Shown one piece after another: positions 38,277 through 46,352 of a stretch of 64,000 nt of DNA (position 1 is its first letter; each line of letters starts with the position of its first letter). The position numbers and the translations under genes are program-made. Below the pieces are notes generated by a model. That model was not told the origin of the DNA. It did no database searches and saw only the letters and a list, made by a program, of their open reading frames with translations. Source of the DNA: Streptomyces sp. B1I3 (GTDB lineage Bacteria > Actinomycetota > Actinomycetes > Streptomycetales > Streptomycetaceae); the NCBI RefSeq assembly GCF_030816615.1, contig NZ_JAUSYD010000001.1, forward strand, positions 5,044,501-5,108,500, read 5' to 3'.

Positions 38277-39226
38277 TGCGGTACGACTCCCCGCTGGAGG
38301 CCGTGGGCAACACGCCCCTGGTCCGCCTTCCGCGGCTGTCCCCGTCCGAGGACGTCCGCATCTGGGCCAAGCTCGAGGACCGCAACCCCACCGGCTCGAT
38401 CAAGGACCGCCCCGCGCTCCACATGGTCGAGCAGGCGGAGAAGGACGGCCGCCTCACCCCCGGCTGCACCATCCTGGAGCCGACCAGCGGCAACACCGGC
38501 ATCTCCCTCGCCATGGCGGCCAAGCTCAAGGGCTACCGCATCGTGTGCGTCATGCCGGAGAACACCTCGCAGGAACGGCGCGACCTGCTCGCCATGTGGG
38601 GCGCCGAGATCATCTCCTCCCCGGCCGCGGGCGGCTCCAACACCGCCGTACGCGTGGCCAAGGAGCTCTCCGCCGAGCATCCCGACTGGGTGATGCTGTA
38701 CCAGTACGGCAACCCGGACAACGCCGGCGCCCACTACGCGACCACCGGCCCGGAGATCCTCGCCGACCTCCCGTCCATCACGCACTTCGTGGCGGGCCTC
38801 GGCACCACCGGCACCCTCATGGGCGTCGGCCGCTACCTGCGGGAGCACAAGCCGGACGTCAGGATCGTCGCGGCCGAACCCCGCTACGACGACCTCGTCT
38901 ACGGCCTGCGCAACCTCGACGAGGGCTTCGTCCCCGAGCTCTACGACGCGTCGGTCCTCACCACCCGCTTCTCCGTCGGGTCCGCCGACGCGGTCACCCG
39001 AACCCGCGAACTCCTCCAGCAGGAGGGCATCTTCGCGGGTGTGTCCACCGGCGCCGCACTGCATGCGGCGATCGGCGTCGGCAACAAGGCCGTCAAGGCG
39101 GGCGAGCCGGCCGACATCGCCTTCGTCGTCGCCGACGGAGGCTGGAAGTACCTGTCGACGGGCGTCTACACCGCCCCCACCACAGAAGCCGCCATCGAAA
39201 CGCTGCACGGCCAGCTCTGGGCCTGA
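38276..39226 (+). CDS. cysM: O-phosphoserine sulfhydrylase CysM
   Basis: This 316-aa PLP enzyme forms cysteine from O-phospho-L-serine with CysO-thiocarboxylate as sulfur donor. The PLP lysine is in NPTGSIKDRPA (about 44), the substrate loop is PTSGNTGISLA, and the phosphate-binding GLGTTGTLMG loop is present. The Arg of YGLRNLDEGFVPE is the residue that makes mycobacterial CysM specific for phosphoserine. It is translationally coupled to cysO. An 18-bp terminator hairpin follows the stop. Confidence 0.95.
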   Translation: MRYDSPLEAVGNTPLVRLPRLSPSEDVRIWAKLEDRNPTGSIKDRPALHMVEQAEKDGRLTPGCTILEPTSGNTGISLAMAAKLKGYRIVCVMPENTSQERRDLLAMWGAEIISSPAAGGSNTAVRVAKELSAEHPDWVMLYQYGNPDNAGAHYATTGPEILADLPSITHFVAGLGTTGTLMGVGRYLREHKPDVRIVAAEPRYDDLVYGLRNLDEGFVPELYDASVLTTRFSVGSADAVTRTRELLQQEGIFAGVSTGAALHAAIGVGNKAVKAGEPADIAFVVADGGWKYLSTGVYTAPTTEAAIETLHGQLWA

Positions 39227-39244
39227 GGGCACGTCGTCGTCCCA

Positions 39245-39286
39245 CGGTGCGGGGCGGACCGGATCATCCCGGTCCGCCCCGCACCG
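39245..39286 (+). terminator. Perfect 18-bp terminator after cysM
   Basis: The stem CGGTGCGGGGCGGACCGG is perfectly complementary across a 6-nt loop (ATCATC). It lies 18 bp downstream of the cysM stop and ends the cysO-cysM transcript. Confidence 0.88.
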
Positions 39287-39312
39287 CTGTTCCCCCCGTG
39301 CCGCTGCTCCGG

Positions 39313-39411
39313 TGATCCGTCGTCCCGGGCCGTCCCGGTGTGGTCCGCGGTCCCTGAGTGATCCGCCGTCCCGGGCCGCACCGGTCGTCCCCGCGTGATC
39401 CGCCGTCCCGG
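39313..39411. repeat. Three dispersed copies of TGATCCGYCGTCCCGG
   Basis: The 16-bp unit occurs at 39313-39328, 39359-39374 and 39396-39411, mostly in the 150-bp gap between the cysM terminator and the end of the pemK-like gene. Spacing is irregular (46 and 37 bp). Likely local duplication; no gene is seen in it. Confidence 0.6.
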
Positions 39412-39437
39412 CGTGGTGCGCGAGGGAGAGCGGAGCC

Positions 39438-39920
39438 CTACCCCAGCTCCCGCACCCGCTCCCACACGGACGCCTCCACCTCGCCCGCCTTCCGGCGGAA
39501 CCCCGACATCGCCACGTCCCGCAGCTCGTCCGTCTCCAGGAAACTCTGCCGCCCGCGCGCGTCCCCCACGGCCCCCGGCGGCAGTGCGATCACCCCGGGC
39601 CGCTCCTCATGGGACCTGCTGGTGATCTTGGCGACGACCGCCGTGCCGCCCCGCACCGACAGCACGAGACACGGCCGGTCCTTGGACCCGGGCCCGTCCT
39701 CGAACGGCACGTCCGCCCACCAGATCTCCCCGGGCCGCGGCTCACCGTGCGGCCGCGCCCGTACCCGCTCCGGCGCCCGGCCCGGCCCGCGCCCCGGCGG
39801 ACGGGTCCGCCCGCCCGGTCTCCGCGGCCCGCGCCCGCCCCGCCCCCACCCGTCGGAGACCGTAGCGACGAGAGCCAGCAGGACGACGGCGGCCGACGCC
39901 ACCCACCACCACGTGTTCAT
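39438..39920 (-). CDS. Membrane-anchored PemK/MazF-like protein
   Basis: The 160-aa product has an N-terminal membrane helix (about 4-22, WWWVASAAVVLLALVATV), a Gly/Arg/Pro-rich linker (about 25-62) and a PemK-like SH3 barrel (about 62-160). The barrel shows RPGEIWWADVPFEDG, SKDRPCLVLSV, VAKITSRSH and LETDELRDV. The fold is that of MazF endoribonuclease toxins, but no antitoxin gene is adjacent and a membrane anchor is unusual for a toxin. A housekeeping or degenerate role is likely. ATG 39920 is chosen since it begins directly at the membrane helix. Confidence 0.85.
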   Translation of the reverse strand: MNTWWWVASAAVVLLALVATVSDGWGRGGRGPRRPGGRTRPPGRGPGRAPERVRARPHGEPRPGEIWWADVPFEDGPGSKDRPCLVLSVRGGTAVVAKITSRSHEERPGVIALPPGAVGDARGRQSFLETDELRDVAMSGFRRKAGEVEASVWERVRELG

Positions 39921-40093
39921 CACCCGACCGTACCTGTGCCCCCGTCCCCCCGGGGCTTCCATCGAACCGGTGACAGCACAGGTGAGTTCCCCCACAACGG
40001 CAGGCCGTGGAGGAGCGACCCGTGGTTTCGCGCCTTACGCTCGACGGACCGCACGAACCCTCCCCGTTCCCACGTCTCGGAGGTTCACGCTCC

Positions 40094-40846
40094 ATGAAGC
40101 TCACCGTCGTCGGCTGCTCCGGCTCCTTCCCGTCCGCGGGTTCGGCATGCTCGAGCTACCTCGTAGAGGCCGACGGCTTCCGGCTGCTCCTCGACATGGG
40201 CAACGGCGCCCTGGGCGAGCTGCAGCGCCATGTCGGTCTCTACGACCTCGACGCCATCTTCCTCAGCCACCTCCATGCCGATCACTGCATCGACATGTGC
40301 GCGTACTTCGTCGTCCGGTACTACCGCTTCGACGGCGGGCGCCCCGCCGCCATCCCCGTGTACGGCCCCGAGGGCACCGAGCAGCGGCTGACCACCGCGC
40401 ACGCCGACACCCCGTCCGACCACGCGATGGGCGAGGTCTTCGACTTCCACACGCTGAAGTCCGGATCGTTCGACATCGGCCCCTTCTCGGTCCGTACGGA
40501 GAAGCTCCGCCACCCCGTCGACACCTTCGGCATCAGGGTCGAGCACAACGGGCGCACCCTCATCTACTCCGGCGACACCGGCACCTGCGAAGGCCTGGCC
40601 GAACTCGCCGAGGACGCCGACCTGTTCCTCTGCGAGGCCTCGTTCGTCCATGGCAAGGAAGACATCCCCGACCTCCACCTCAACGGCCGCGAAGCAGGCG
40701 AGTACGCCGCACGCGCCGGAGCGGGACGCCTGGTCCTCACCCACATCCCGCCGTGGACGGACGCCGAACGCAATCTCGCCGACGCCCGCGAGGTCTACGA
40801 CGGCCCGGTCGAGCTGGCGGTGCCCGGCGCGGTGTACGAGGTCTAG
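40094..40846 (+). CDS. Metallo-beta-lactamase-fold hydrolase, Rv1339-type
   Basis: This 250-aa MBL-fold enzyme has metal motif SHLHADHCIDM (His59, His61, Asp63, His64), a third His in LTHIPPW near the end and Asp in YSGDTGTCEGL. It is the homologue, by sequence and position next to cysM, nag/rph and rdgB, of mycobacterial Rv1339, reported as an atypical cyclic-AMP phosphodiesterase. ATG 40094 follows GGAGGTTCACGCTCC. cAMP hydrolysis is thus plausible here, but RNase Z-like activity cannot be excluded. Confidence 0.88.
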   Translation: MKLTVVGCSGSFPSAGSACSSYLVEADGFRLLLDMGNGALGELQRHVGLYDLDAIFLSHLHADHCIDMCAYFVVRYYRFDGGRPAAIPVYGPEGTEQRLTTAHADTPSDHAMGEVFDFHTLKSGSFDIGPFSVRTEKLRHPVDTFGIRVEHNGRTLIYSGDTGTCEGLAELAEDADLFLCEASFVHGKEDIPDLHLNGREAGEYAARAGAGRLVLTHIPPWTDAERNLADAREVYDGPVELAVPGAVYEV

Positions 40847-40877
40847 GGGCCCCGGACACGACGTACGGCGTACGACA

Positions 40878-40913
40878 AAGCCCCCACCGTCCCTTCGCGG
40901 GAGGTGGGGGCTT
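40878..40913. terminator. Bidirectional terminator between MBL gene and nagE2
   Basis: AAGCCCCCACC pairs with GGTGGGGGCTT, extended inward by TCCC/GGGA around loop TTCGC. It lies between two convergent genes and serves both. Confidence 0.85.
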
Positions 40914-40931
40914 CGTGAGGCCGTCCAGGGC

Positions 40932-42194
40932 TTACGCCTTGGTGAGGTCCTCGACCTCTTCCTCGGGCTCACGGCCCGGAGTGGTGAGGTTGAACTTCGT
41001 GATGGCGAAGCGGAAGACCACGTAGTAGATCACCGCGAAGACCAGACCGATCGGGATGATCATCCAGGGCTTGGTCGCGAGGTTCCAGTTCAGGAAGTAG
41101 TCGATCGCACCGGCGGAGAAGCTGAAGCCGTGGTGCACGCCCAGGCCCCACGTGACGGCCATCGACACGGCGGTCAGCACCGCGTGGATCACGTACAGCA
41201 GCGGCGCGATGAACATGAACGCGAACTCGATCGGCTCCGTGATGCCGGTGACGAACGAGGTCAGCGCCAGGGACATCATCATGCCGCCCACGGCCTTGCG
41301 GCGTTCGGGGCGGGCACAGTGCGTGATCGCCAGGGCGGCGGCGGGCAGCGCGAACATCATGATCGGGAAGAAGCCGGACATGAACTGACCGGCCGTGGGG
41401 TCACCGTGGAAGAAGCGCGGCAGGTCGCCGTGCCACATGCCACCGGCGGAGTCCTTGAAGGAACCGATCTCCTGCCAGGCCACCGTGTTGACGAACTGAT
41501 GCATGCCGACCGGCAGCAGGGCACGGTTGACGACACCGAAGACGCCGGCGCCGACAGCGCCCAGACCGGTCATCCACTCACCGAAGTTGGTGATGAGGTC
41601 ACCGATCGGCTCCCAGACCAGACCGAAGAGAACACCCATGATGGTGCCGACGAAGGCCATGATGATCGGGACGAGACGGCGGCCGTTGAAGAAGCCGAGC
41701 CAGTCCACCAGCTTGGTGCGGTGGTAGCGCTGCCATATGACGGCGGCCAGGAGGCCCATGATGATGCCGCCGAAGACCTTGGGGTCGTTGTACGTCGCAG
41801 CGACGTCGACACCCTTGTTGGCCGTGGTGTTGACGACGGCGTCGGAGGTCGGGAACGCAGTCAGCACGTTCTTGTAGACCAGGAAGCCGACCAGGGCGGC
41901 GAGCGCGGTGGAGCCGTCGGCCTTCTTGGCGAAGCCGATGGCTATACCGACGCAGAACAGCAGCGGCAGGTTGGCGAAGACCGCGTCACCGGCGGTCGCG
42001 AAGACCGTGGCGACCTTGCCCCAGCCCAGGCCCTCGGCCCCGAAGACATCGGGCTGGCCGAGGCGGAGCAGAATGCCCGCTGCCGGCAGCACGGCGATCG
42101 GCAGCTGCAGGCTGCGACCCACCTTCTGCAGGCCCTGGAACACACCGGCGCCCCGCTTCTTCGCGGGCGCGGCCGGAGCGGTGTCCGTACTCAT
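40932..42194 (-). CDS. nagE2: PTS EIIC permease for N-acetylglucosamine
   Basis: This 420-aa EIIC protein of the glucose/GlcNAc PTS family has about 8-10 membrane helices. It imports GlcNAc and phosphorylates it using phospho-NagF. Motifs: GLQKVGRSLQLPIAVLPAAGILLRLG, FCVGIAIGFAKKADGSTALAAL, NGRRLVPI, and GITEPIEF in the sugar-binding loop. GGAGGAAGTTG precedes ATG 42194. Two dre-like sites lie about 80-115 bp upstream. Order and content (nagE2, nagE1, nagF) match S. coelicolor SCO2907-SCO2905, where NagE2 is the main permease. In S. coelicolor GlcNAc uptake links to development and antibiotic control through DasR. Confidence 0.93.
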   Translation of the reverse strand: MSTDTAPAAPAKKRGAGVFQGLQKVGRSLQLPIAVLPAAGILLRLGQPDVFGAEGLGWGKVATVFATAGDAVFANLPLLFCVGIAIGFAKKADGSTALAALVGFLVYKNVLTAFPTSDAVVNTTANKGVDVAATYNDPKVFGGIIMGLLAAVIWQRYHRTKLVDWLGFFNGRRLVPIIMAFVGTIMGVLFGLVWEPIGDLITNFGEWMTGLGAVGAGVFGVVNRALLPVGMHQFVNTVAWQEIGSFKDSAGGMWHGDLPRFFHGDPTAGQFMSGFFPIMMFALPAAALAITHCARPERRKAVGGMMMSLALTSFVTGITEPIEFAFMFIAPLLYVIHAVLTAVSMAVTWGLGVHHGFSFSAGAIDYFLNWNLATKPWMIIPIGLVFAVIYYVVFRFAITKFNLTTPGREPEEEVEDLTKA

Positions 42195-42276
42195 CAACTT
42201 CCTCCAGTAGGCAAGGCGCCGCCGGGGACAGGATTCTGGAGGGCGACGACTCGAGGAACGCGGCGGGGGACGGCCG

Positions 42277-42292
42277 CGTGGTCTGGACCACT
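42277..42292. promoter_or_regulatory. Second, weaker dre (DasR-like) site upstream of nagE2
   Basis: CGTGGTCTGGACCACT matches 12 of 16 positions of the DasR consensus ACTGGTCTAGACCAGT. It is directly beside the stronger site, one base apart, so two dimers could bind side by side. Confidence 0.6.
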
Positions 42293-42293
42293 C

Positions 42294-42309
42294 AGTGGTG
42301 TAGACCAGT
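42294..42309. promoter_or_regulatory. dre (DasR operator) upstream of nagE2
   Basis: AGTGGTGTAGACCAGT matches 14 of 16 positions of the known dre consensus. It lies 100 bp upstream of the nagE2 start, as expected for GlcNAc-6P/GlcN-6P-responsive repression by the GntR regulator DasR. Confidence 0.9.
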
Positions 42310-42393
42310 TTTAGCACGGTGAGGGTTAAATAAGGAACCTGCGATTCTCTCCCATTTGCCGTGTAGTTCCACCGGCACCCTGGGTGACACGGC

Positions 42394-42427
42394 GAAGACC
42401 CCCGGACCGTCAGGCCCGGGGGTCTTC
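42394..42427 (-). terminator. Terminator after nagE1
   Basis: A 12-bp perfect stem (GAAGACCCCCGG) encloses a 10-nt loop, 17 bp downstream of the nagE1 stop on the minus strand. It separates nagE1 from the nagE2 promoter with its dre sites. Confidence 0.82.
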
Positions 42428-42443
42428 GTGCAGGGTAGGAAGC

Positions 42444-43703
42444 CTACTTCGTCATGTCCTCCTCCACCTTCTCCTCCTCCTCCGGAGGCTCCCGCCCGGG
42501 GGTCTGGAGATTGAACTTGGTGATCGCGAACCGGAAGATCGCGTAGTAGACGACCGCGAAACACAGTCCGATCGGGATGATCAGCCACGGTTTCGTATCC
42601 AGATGCCAGTTGACGACGTAGTCGATCAGCCCGGCCGAGAAGCTGAACCCCGCATGCACGCCGAACGCCCAGGTCACCCCCATCGACACACCGGTGAGGA
42701 TCGCGTGCACCCCGTACAGCAGTGGCGCGACGAAGAGGAACGAGAACTCCAGCGGCTCCGTCACGCCCGTGACGAACGACGTCAGTGCCACGGACAGCAT
42801 CAGCCCGGACACCTCCTTGCGCCGCTCCGGCCGCGCGGTGTGGGCGATGGCCAGGGCCGCGGCCGGCAGGCCGAACATCATGATCGGGAAGAAGCCCGAG
42901 GTGAACTGGCCCGCCGAGGGGTCGCCCGCGAAGAAGCGGGAGATGTCGCCCTGCACGGTGCCGCCGTCACTGCCCGTGAACTCGCCCGCCTGGAACCAGA
43001 AGAACGTGTTCAGGAACTGGTGCATGCCGATCGGGATCAGCAACCGGTTCGCGAACCCGAAGATCGCCGCGCCCCAGGCGCCGAGATCGATCAACTGCTT
43101 GGCGAACCACGTGAGCGCGTCACCCACCGGCTGCCACAGGAGGCCGAACAGCACGCCCAGGATCACGCAGAGGAACGCCATCAGAATCGGTACGAGCCGG
43201 CGCCCGTTGAAGAACCCGAGCCAGTCGACCAGCTTCGTGCGGTGGTACCGCTGCCAGATGACGGCCGTGAGCAGACCGATGATGATGCCGCCCAGGACCC
43301 CCGGATTCTGCGGTACGCCGTCGGGCGTGGCCTCGGTGACCGTGTTGTCGACGGGGAACGCGGCCAGCACGCCCCGGTAGACGAGGAAACCGACGACCGC
43401 GGCGAGCGCCGTCGAGCCGTCGGCCTTCTTCGCGAATCCGATCGCCACACCGATGCAGAAGAGCAGGGGGAGGCCGACTTCGCCGTCGAGGATCGCCGTC
43501 CCGCCGTTCAGGAGGACCTTGGCGAACTTGTCCCAGAAGGCGCCGTGGAGAGAGGAGTCGAAGAGATTGCCGAGGCTGACCAGCAGACCCGCCGCCGGCA
43601 GGACGGCCACCGGCAGCTGCAGGCTGCGCCCGACCTTCTGCAAGCCTTGGACCGGCCCGTTCCACCACTTGCGCTGCGGTGCTGCAGCCGCGCTCGAGCT
43701 CAT
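42444..43703 (-). CDS. nagE1: Second PTS EIIC permease, GlcNAc/glucose family
   Basis: The 419-aa product is close in sequence to nagE2 (shared GLQKVGRSLQLP, FCVGVAIGFAKKADGSTALAA, NGRRLVPI, VTEPLEF blocks), so the two arose by tandem duplication. The C terminus PGREPPEEEEKVEEDMTK is acidic. GGAGG lies 7 nt before ATG 43703. In S. coelicolor NagE1 is dispensable while NagE2 carries uptake. The operator dre at 43746-43761 lies 43 bp upstream. The EIIB partner NagF is divergent. Confidence 0.92.
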   Translation of the reverse strand: MSSSAAAAPQRKWWNGPVQGLQKVGRSLQLPVAVLPAAGLLVSLGNLFDSSLHGAFWDKFAKVLLNGGTAILDGEVGLPLLFCIGVAIGFAKKADGSTALAAVVGFLVYRGVLAAFPVDNTVTEATPDGVPQNPGVLGGIIIGLLTAVIWQRYHRTKLVDWLGFFNGRRLVPILMAFLCVILGVLFGLLWQPVGDALTWFAKQLIDLGAWGAAIFGFANRLLIPIGMHQFLNTFFWFQAGEFTGSDGGTVQGDISRFFAGDPSAGQFTSGFFPIMMFGLPAAALAIAHTARPERRKEVSGLMLSVALTSFVTGVTEPLEFSFLFVAPLLYGVHAILTGVSMGVTWAFGVHAGFSFSAGLIDYVVNWHLDTKPWLIIPIGLCFAVVYYAIFRFAITKFNLQTPGREPPEEEEKVEEDMTK

Positions 43704-43745
43704 CGGCATCCTCCCGGAACACGCCAGGTTTGGCGGGCGTTGCAA

Positions 43746-43761
43746 ACTGGTGTAGACCAGT
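43746..43761. promoter_or_regulatory. dre (DasR operator) between nagE1 and nagF
   Basis: ACTGGTGTAGACCAGT matches 15 of 16 positions of the dre consensus. It sits 43 bp upstream of nagE1 and 160 bp upstream of nagF and may govern both divergent genes. Confidence 0.92.
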
Positions 43762-43921
43762 TGCGATACGGTGCGGAGCCCGCTGCAAGGCAGGGCGCCG
43801 GTGATCGTCATCATTGGGGACTGCGCGGTTACCCGCCCGTGAAGTTGGGCCAACCGTGCGTTACCGTGACGAAACGGACCCACGGTGGGCCGCCCACGCA
43901 CGCACAGACCAGGAGAAGGAC

Positions 43922-44155
43922 ATGGCCAGCAAGGCTGAGAAGATCGTCGCCGGGCTCGGCGGTATCGACAACATCGACGAGATCGAAGGCTGCATCACCC
44001 GCCTCCGTACCGAGGTCCACGACCCCAGCAAGGTCGACGAAGCCGCACTCAAGGCCGCCGGCGCCCACGGCGTCGTCAAGATGGGCACCGCGATCCAGGT
44101 CGTCATCGGGACCGACGCCGACCCCATCGCCGCCGACATCGAAGACATGATGTGA
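43922..44155 (+). CDS. nagF: PTS EIIB component for N-acetylglucosamine
   Basis: This 77-aa soluble EIIB protein takes phosphate from EIIA and passes it to the sugar bound by NagE. The phosphorylated Cys24 lies in the EIEGCITRLRTEV motif, with VVKMGTAIQVVIGTDADPI near the end. AGGAGAAGG precedes ATG 43922. It is divergent from nagE1 and followed by a 15-bp terminator, so it is monocistronic. The EIIA (Crr) and HPr genes are elsewhere. Confidence 0.95.
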   Translation: MASKAEKIVAGLGGIDNIDEIEGCITRLRTEVHDPSKVDEAALKAAGAHGVVKMGTAIQVVIGTDADPIAADIEDMM

Positions 44156-44196
44156 CCGGCTGACCCCGGCCGGCCCACCGCGGTCCCGCACCGCAC

Positions 44197-44244
44197 CGCA
44201 GGCCCCGCTCCCGCCGTCCCCACCGGCCCGGAGCGGGGCCTGCG
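44197..44244 (+). terminator. Terminator after nagF
   Basis: CGCAGGCCCCGCTCC pairs perfectly (15 bp) with GGAGCGGGGCCTGCG over an 18-nt loop, 41 bp after the nagF stop. Confidence 0.82.
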
Positions 44245-44336
44245 GCACGCGGCCCCGCACACGGCCGGGGACCCCGCGCCGGGGCCGGAAGTGCACCCGA
44301 ACGGAGCCACTCCCGCCAGCCGATAGGCTCGGCGCC

Positions 44337-45074
44337 ATGTCTCGTATCGACGGCCGCACCCCCGAACAGCTCCGCCCCGTCACCATCGAACGCGGATGGA
44401 GCAAGCACGCCGAAGGCTCCGTACTCGTCTCCTTCGGCGACACCAAGGTCTTCTGCACCGCCTCCGTCACCGAAGGCGTCCCGCGCTGGCGCAAGGGCAG
44501 CGGCGAAGGCTGGGTCACCGCCGAATACTCCATGCTGCCCCGCTCCACCAACACCCGCGGCGACCGCGAGGCCGTACGCGGCAAGATCGGCGGCCGCACC
44601 CACGAGATCAGCCGCCTCATCGGCCGTTCCCTGCGCGCCGTCATCGACTACAAGGCCCTCGGCGAGAACACCATCGTCCTGGACTGCGACGTCCTCCAGG
44701 CCGACGGCGGCACCCGCACCGCGGCCATCACCGGCGCCTACGTCGCCCTTGCCGACGCCATCGCCTGGGCCCAGGGCAAGAAGATCGTCAAGCACGGACG
44801 CAAGCCCCTCACCGGCACCGTCGCCGCGATCAGCGTCGGCATCGTCGACGGCACCCCCCTCCTCGACCTCTGCTACGAGGAGGACGTCCGCGCCGAGACC
44901 GACATGAACGTCGTCTGCACCGGTGACGGCCGCTTCGTCGAGGTCCAGGGCACCGCCGAGGCCCAGCCCTTCGACCGCACGGAACTGGGCGCGCTGCTCG
45001 ACCTCGCCACCGCCGGCTGCGCCGACCTGACGGCCCTCCAGAACGAGGCGCTCGCCCGTACGCTCGGCGAGTAG
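44337..45074 (+). CDS. rph: Ribonuclease PH
   Basis: This 245-aa phosphorolytic 3'-5' exoribonuclease trims tRNA 3' ends. Conserved blocks are RTPEQLRPVTIERGWSKHAE, GWVTAEYSMLPRSTNTRG, GRTHEISRLIGRSLRAV, CDVLQADGGTRTAAITGAYVAL and VDGTPLLDLCYEED. Length equals the family norm. It forms the conserved rph-lipoprotein-rdgB group; the same order of rph and the Ham1 gene exists in mycobacteria. Confidence 0.97.
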   Translation: MSRIDGRTPEQLRPVTIERGWSKHAEGSVLVSFGDTKVFCTASVTEGVPRWRKGSGEGWVTAEYSMLPRSTNTRGDREAVRGKIGGRTHEISRLIGRSLRAVIDYKALGENTIVLDCDVLQADGGTRTAAITGAYVALADAIAWAQGKKIVKHGRKPLTGTVAAISVGIVDGTPLLDLCYEEDVRAETDMNVVCTGDGRFVEVQGTAEAQPFDRTELGALLDLATAGCADLTALQNEALARTLGE

Positions 45075-45185
45075 AGCGGGTAAAGAAGCAACCAAATAAG
45101 CACCGCAGAGCGTCGTTACGCGTACGGACGCACGGGTCGAACCGTGCGTCCGTCCACGTATCCACCCCCGGGGAGGGACCGCACC

Positions 45186-45575
45186 ATGGCCTCGCGCCGC
45201 CACCACCGCACCGCACTCGCCGTCACGGCCACCCTGCTGACGCTCACCGCAGCGGCCGGCTGTGGAGCCGTCGACAAGGCCCTGGACTGCGTCCGCACCG
45301 CCGACGCCATCGCCACCAGCGTCGACAACCTCCAGCAGGCGATATCCAACGCCTCCAACGACCCGACGCAGGCCTCCGAGGCCCTGGACCAGATCGACAA
45401 GGAGCTCAAGGACCTCGGCGACACCACGGACGACGCCGACCTCGGCAAGGCCGTCGACGACCTCCAGGCAGGCGTCACCAGCGTCCGCGCCTCCATCGAG
45501 AAGGGCGACGCCACCCCCGACATCGCCCCGGTCACCGACGCCGCCACCGAGATCGGCAAGATCTGCACACCGTGA
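45186..45575 (+). CDS. Small predicted lipoprotein
   Basis: The 129-aa protein has a signal peptide (about 1-24, HHRTALAVTATLLTLTAAAG) with lipobox TAAAGCG, so Cys25 should be lipidated. The mature domain is almost all helix (LQQAISNASNDPTQASEALDQ, LGKAVDDLQAGVTSVRASIE) and has two more Cys (ALDCVRT, KICTP), probably a disulfide closing a helical bundle. ATG 45186 has GGGGAGGGACC upstream. It is 19 bp before rdgB and likely cotranscribed. Function unknown. Confidence 0.87.
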   Translation: MASRRHHRTALAVTATLLTLTAAAGCGAVDKALDCVRTADAIATSVDNLQQAISNASNDPTQASEALDQIDKELKDLGDTTDDADLGKAVDDLQAGVTSVRASIEKGDATPDIAPVTDAATEIGKICTP

Positions 45576-45594
45576 TCCCGGCGATAATCGACGC

Positions 45595-46197
45595 ATGACC
45601 CGCCTGATCCTCGCCACCCGCAACGCCGGGAAAATCACCGAACTCCACGCGATCCTCGCCGACGCAGGTCTCACCCACGAACTCGTCGGCGCGGACGCGT
45701 ACCCCGAGATCCCCGACGTCAAGGAGACCGGCGTCACCTTCGCCGAGAACGCCCTCCTCAAGGCCCACGCCCTGGCGCGCGCCACCGGCCACCCGGCCAT
45801 CGCCGACGACTCCGGCCTCTGTGTCGACGTACTCGGCGGCGCCCCCGGCATCTTCTCGGCCCGCTGGTCCGGCACCCACGGCGACGACCGGGCCAACCTG
45901 GACCTGCTCCTGGCCCAGCTCGGTGACATCGCCGACCCCCACCGCGGGGCCTACTTCGCCTGCGCCGCGGCCCTCGCCCTCCCCGACGGCACGGAACGCG
46001 TCGTCGAGGGCCGCCTCACCGGCACCCTGCGCCACACCCCCGCGGGCACCCACGGCTTCGGCTACGACCCGATCCTCCAGCCGGACGACGAGACCCGGAC
46101 CTGCGCGGAACTCACCCCGGCGGAGAAGAACGCGATCAGCCACCGCGGCAAGGCGTTCAGGGCTCTGGTGCCGGTGGTGCGGGAGCTGGTGGGCTGA
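45595..46197 (+). CDS. rdgB: dITP/XTP pyrophosphatase (Ham1/RdgB)
   Basis: This 200-aa house-cleaning NTPase hydrolyses dITP, XTP and other non-canonical purine nucleotides. Motifs are LILATRNAGKITEL, GVTFAENALLKAHALA, AIADDSGLCVDVLGGAPGIFSARW and HGFGYDPILQP, ISHRGKAF. Length is normal. A 10-bp stem terminator and tRNA-Leu follow. It ends the rph-lipoprotein-rdgB transcript. Confidence 0.96.
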   Translation: MTRLILATRNAGKITELHAILADAGLTHELVGADAYPEIPDVKETGVTFAENALLKAHALARATGHPAIADDSGLCVDVLGGAPGIFSARWSGTHGDDRANLDLLLAQLGDIADPHRGAYFACAAALALPDGTERVVEGRLTGTLRHTPAGTHGFGYDPILQPDDETRTCAELTPAEKNAISHRGKAFRALVPVVRELVG

Positions 46198-46214
46198 GGT
46201 CCGCTGACACGCCG

Positions 46215-46247
46215 AAGGCTCAGCGCGCACGGGGCGGGCTGAGCCTT
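46215..46247 (+). terminator. Terminator between rdgB and tRNA-Leu
   Basis: AAGGCTCAGC pairs with GCTGAGCCTT (10 bp) over a 13-nt G-rich loop. It lies between the rdgB stop and the 3' end of the opposing tRNA gene and may serve both. Confidence 0.8.
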
Positions 46248-46255
46248 CCGTGATG

Positions 46256-46339
46256 TACGCGAGGAGGGACTCGAACCCTCACGCCACTAGGGCACTGGTA
46301 CCTAAAACCAGCCTGTCTTGCCAATTCCAGCACTCGCGC
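46256..46339 (-). tRNA. tRNA-Leu (UAG)
   Basis: The minus strand forms an 84-nt class II cloverleaf: acceptor GCGCGAG/CTCGCGT (one G-U), anticodon stem CTGGT/ACCAG with loop TTTAGGT (anticodon TAG), a long variable arm (GCCCTAGTGGC region), and T arm GAGGG-TTCGAGT-CCCTC. The discriminator is A and no CCA is encoded. It reads CUA and other CUN leucine codons. Confidence 0.94.
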
Positions 46340-46352
46340 GTGTAGCGGCAGT

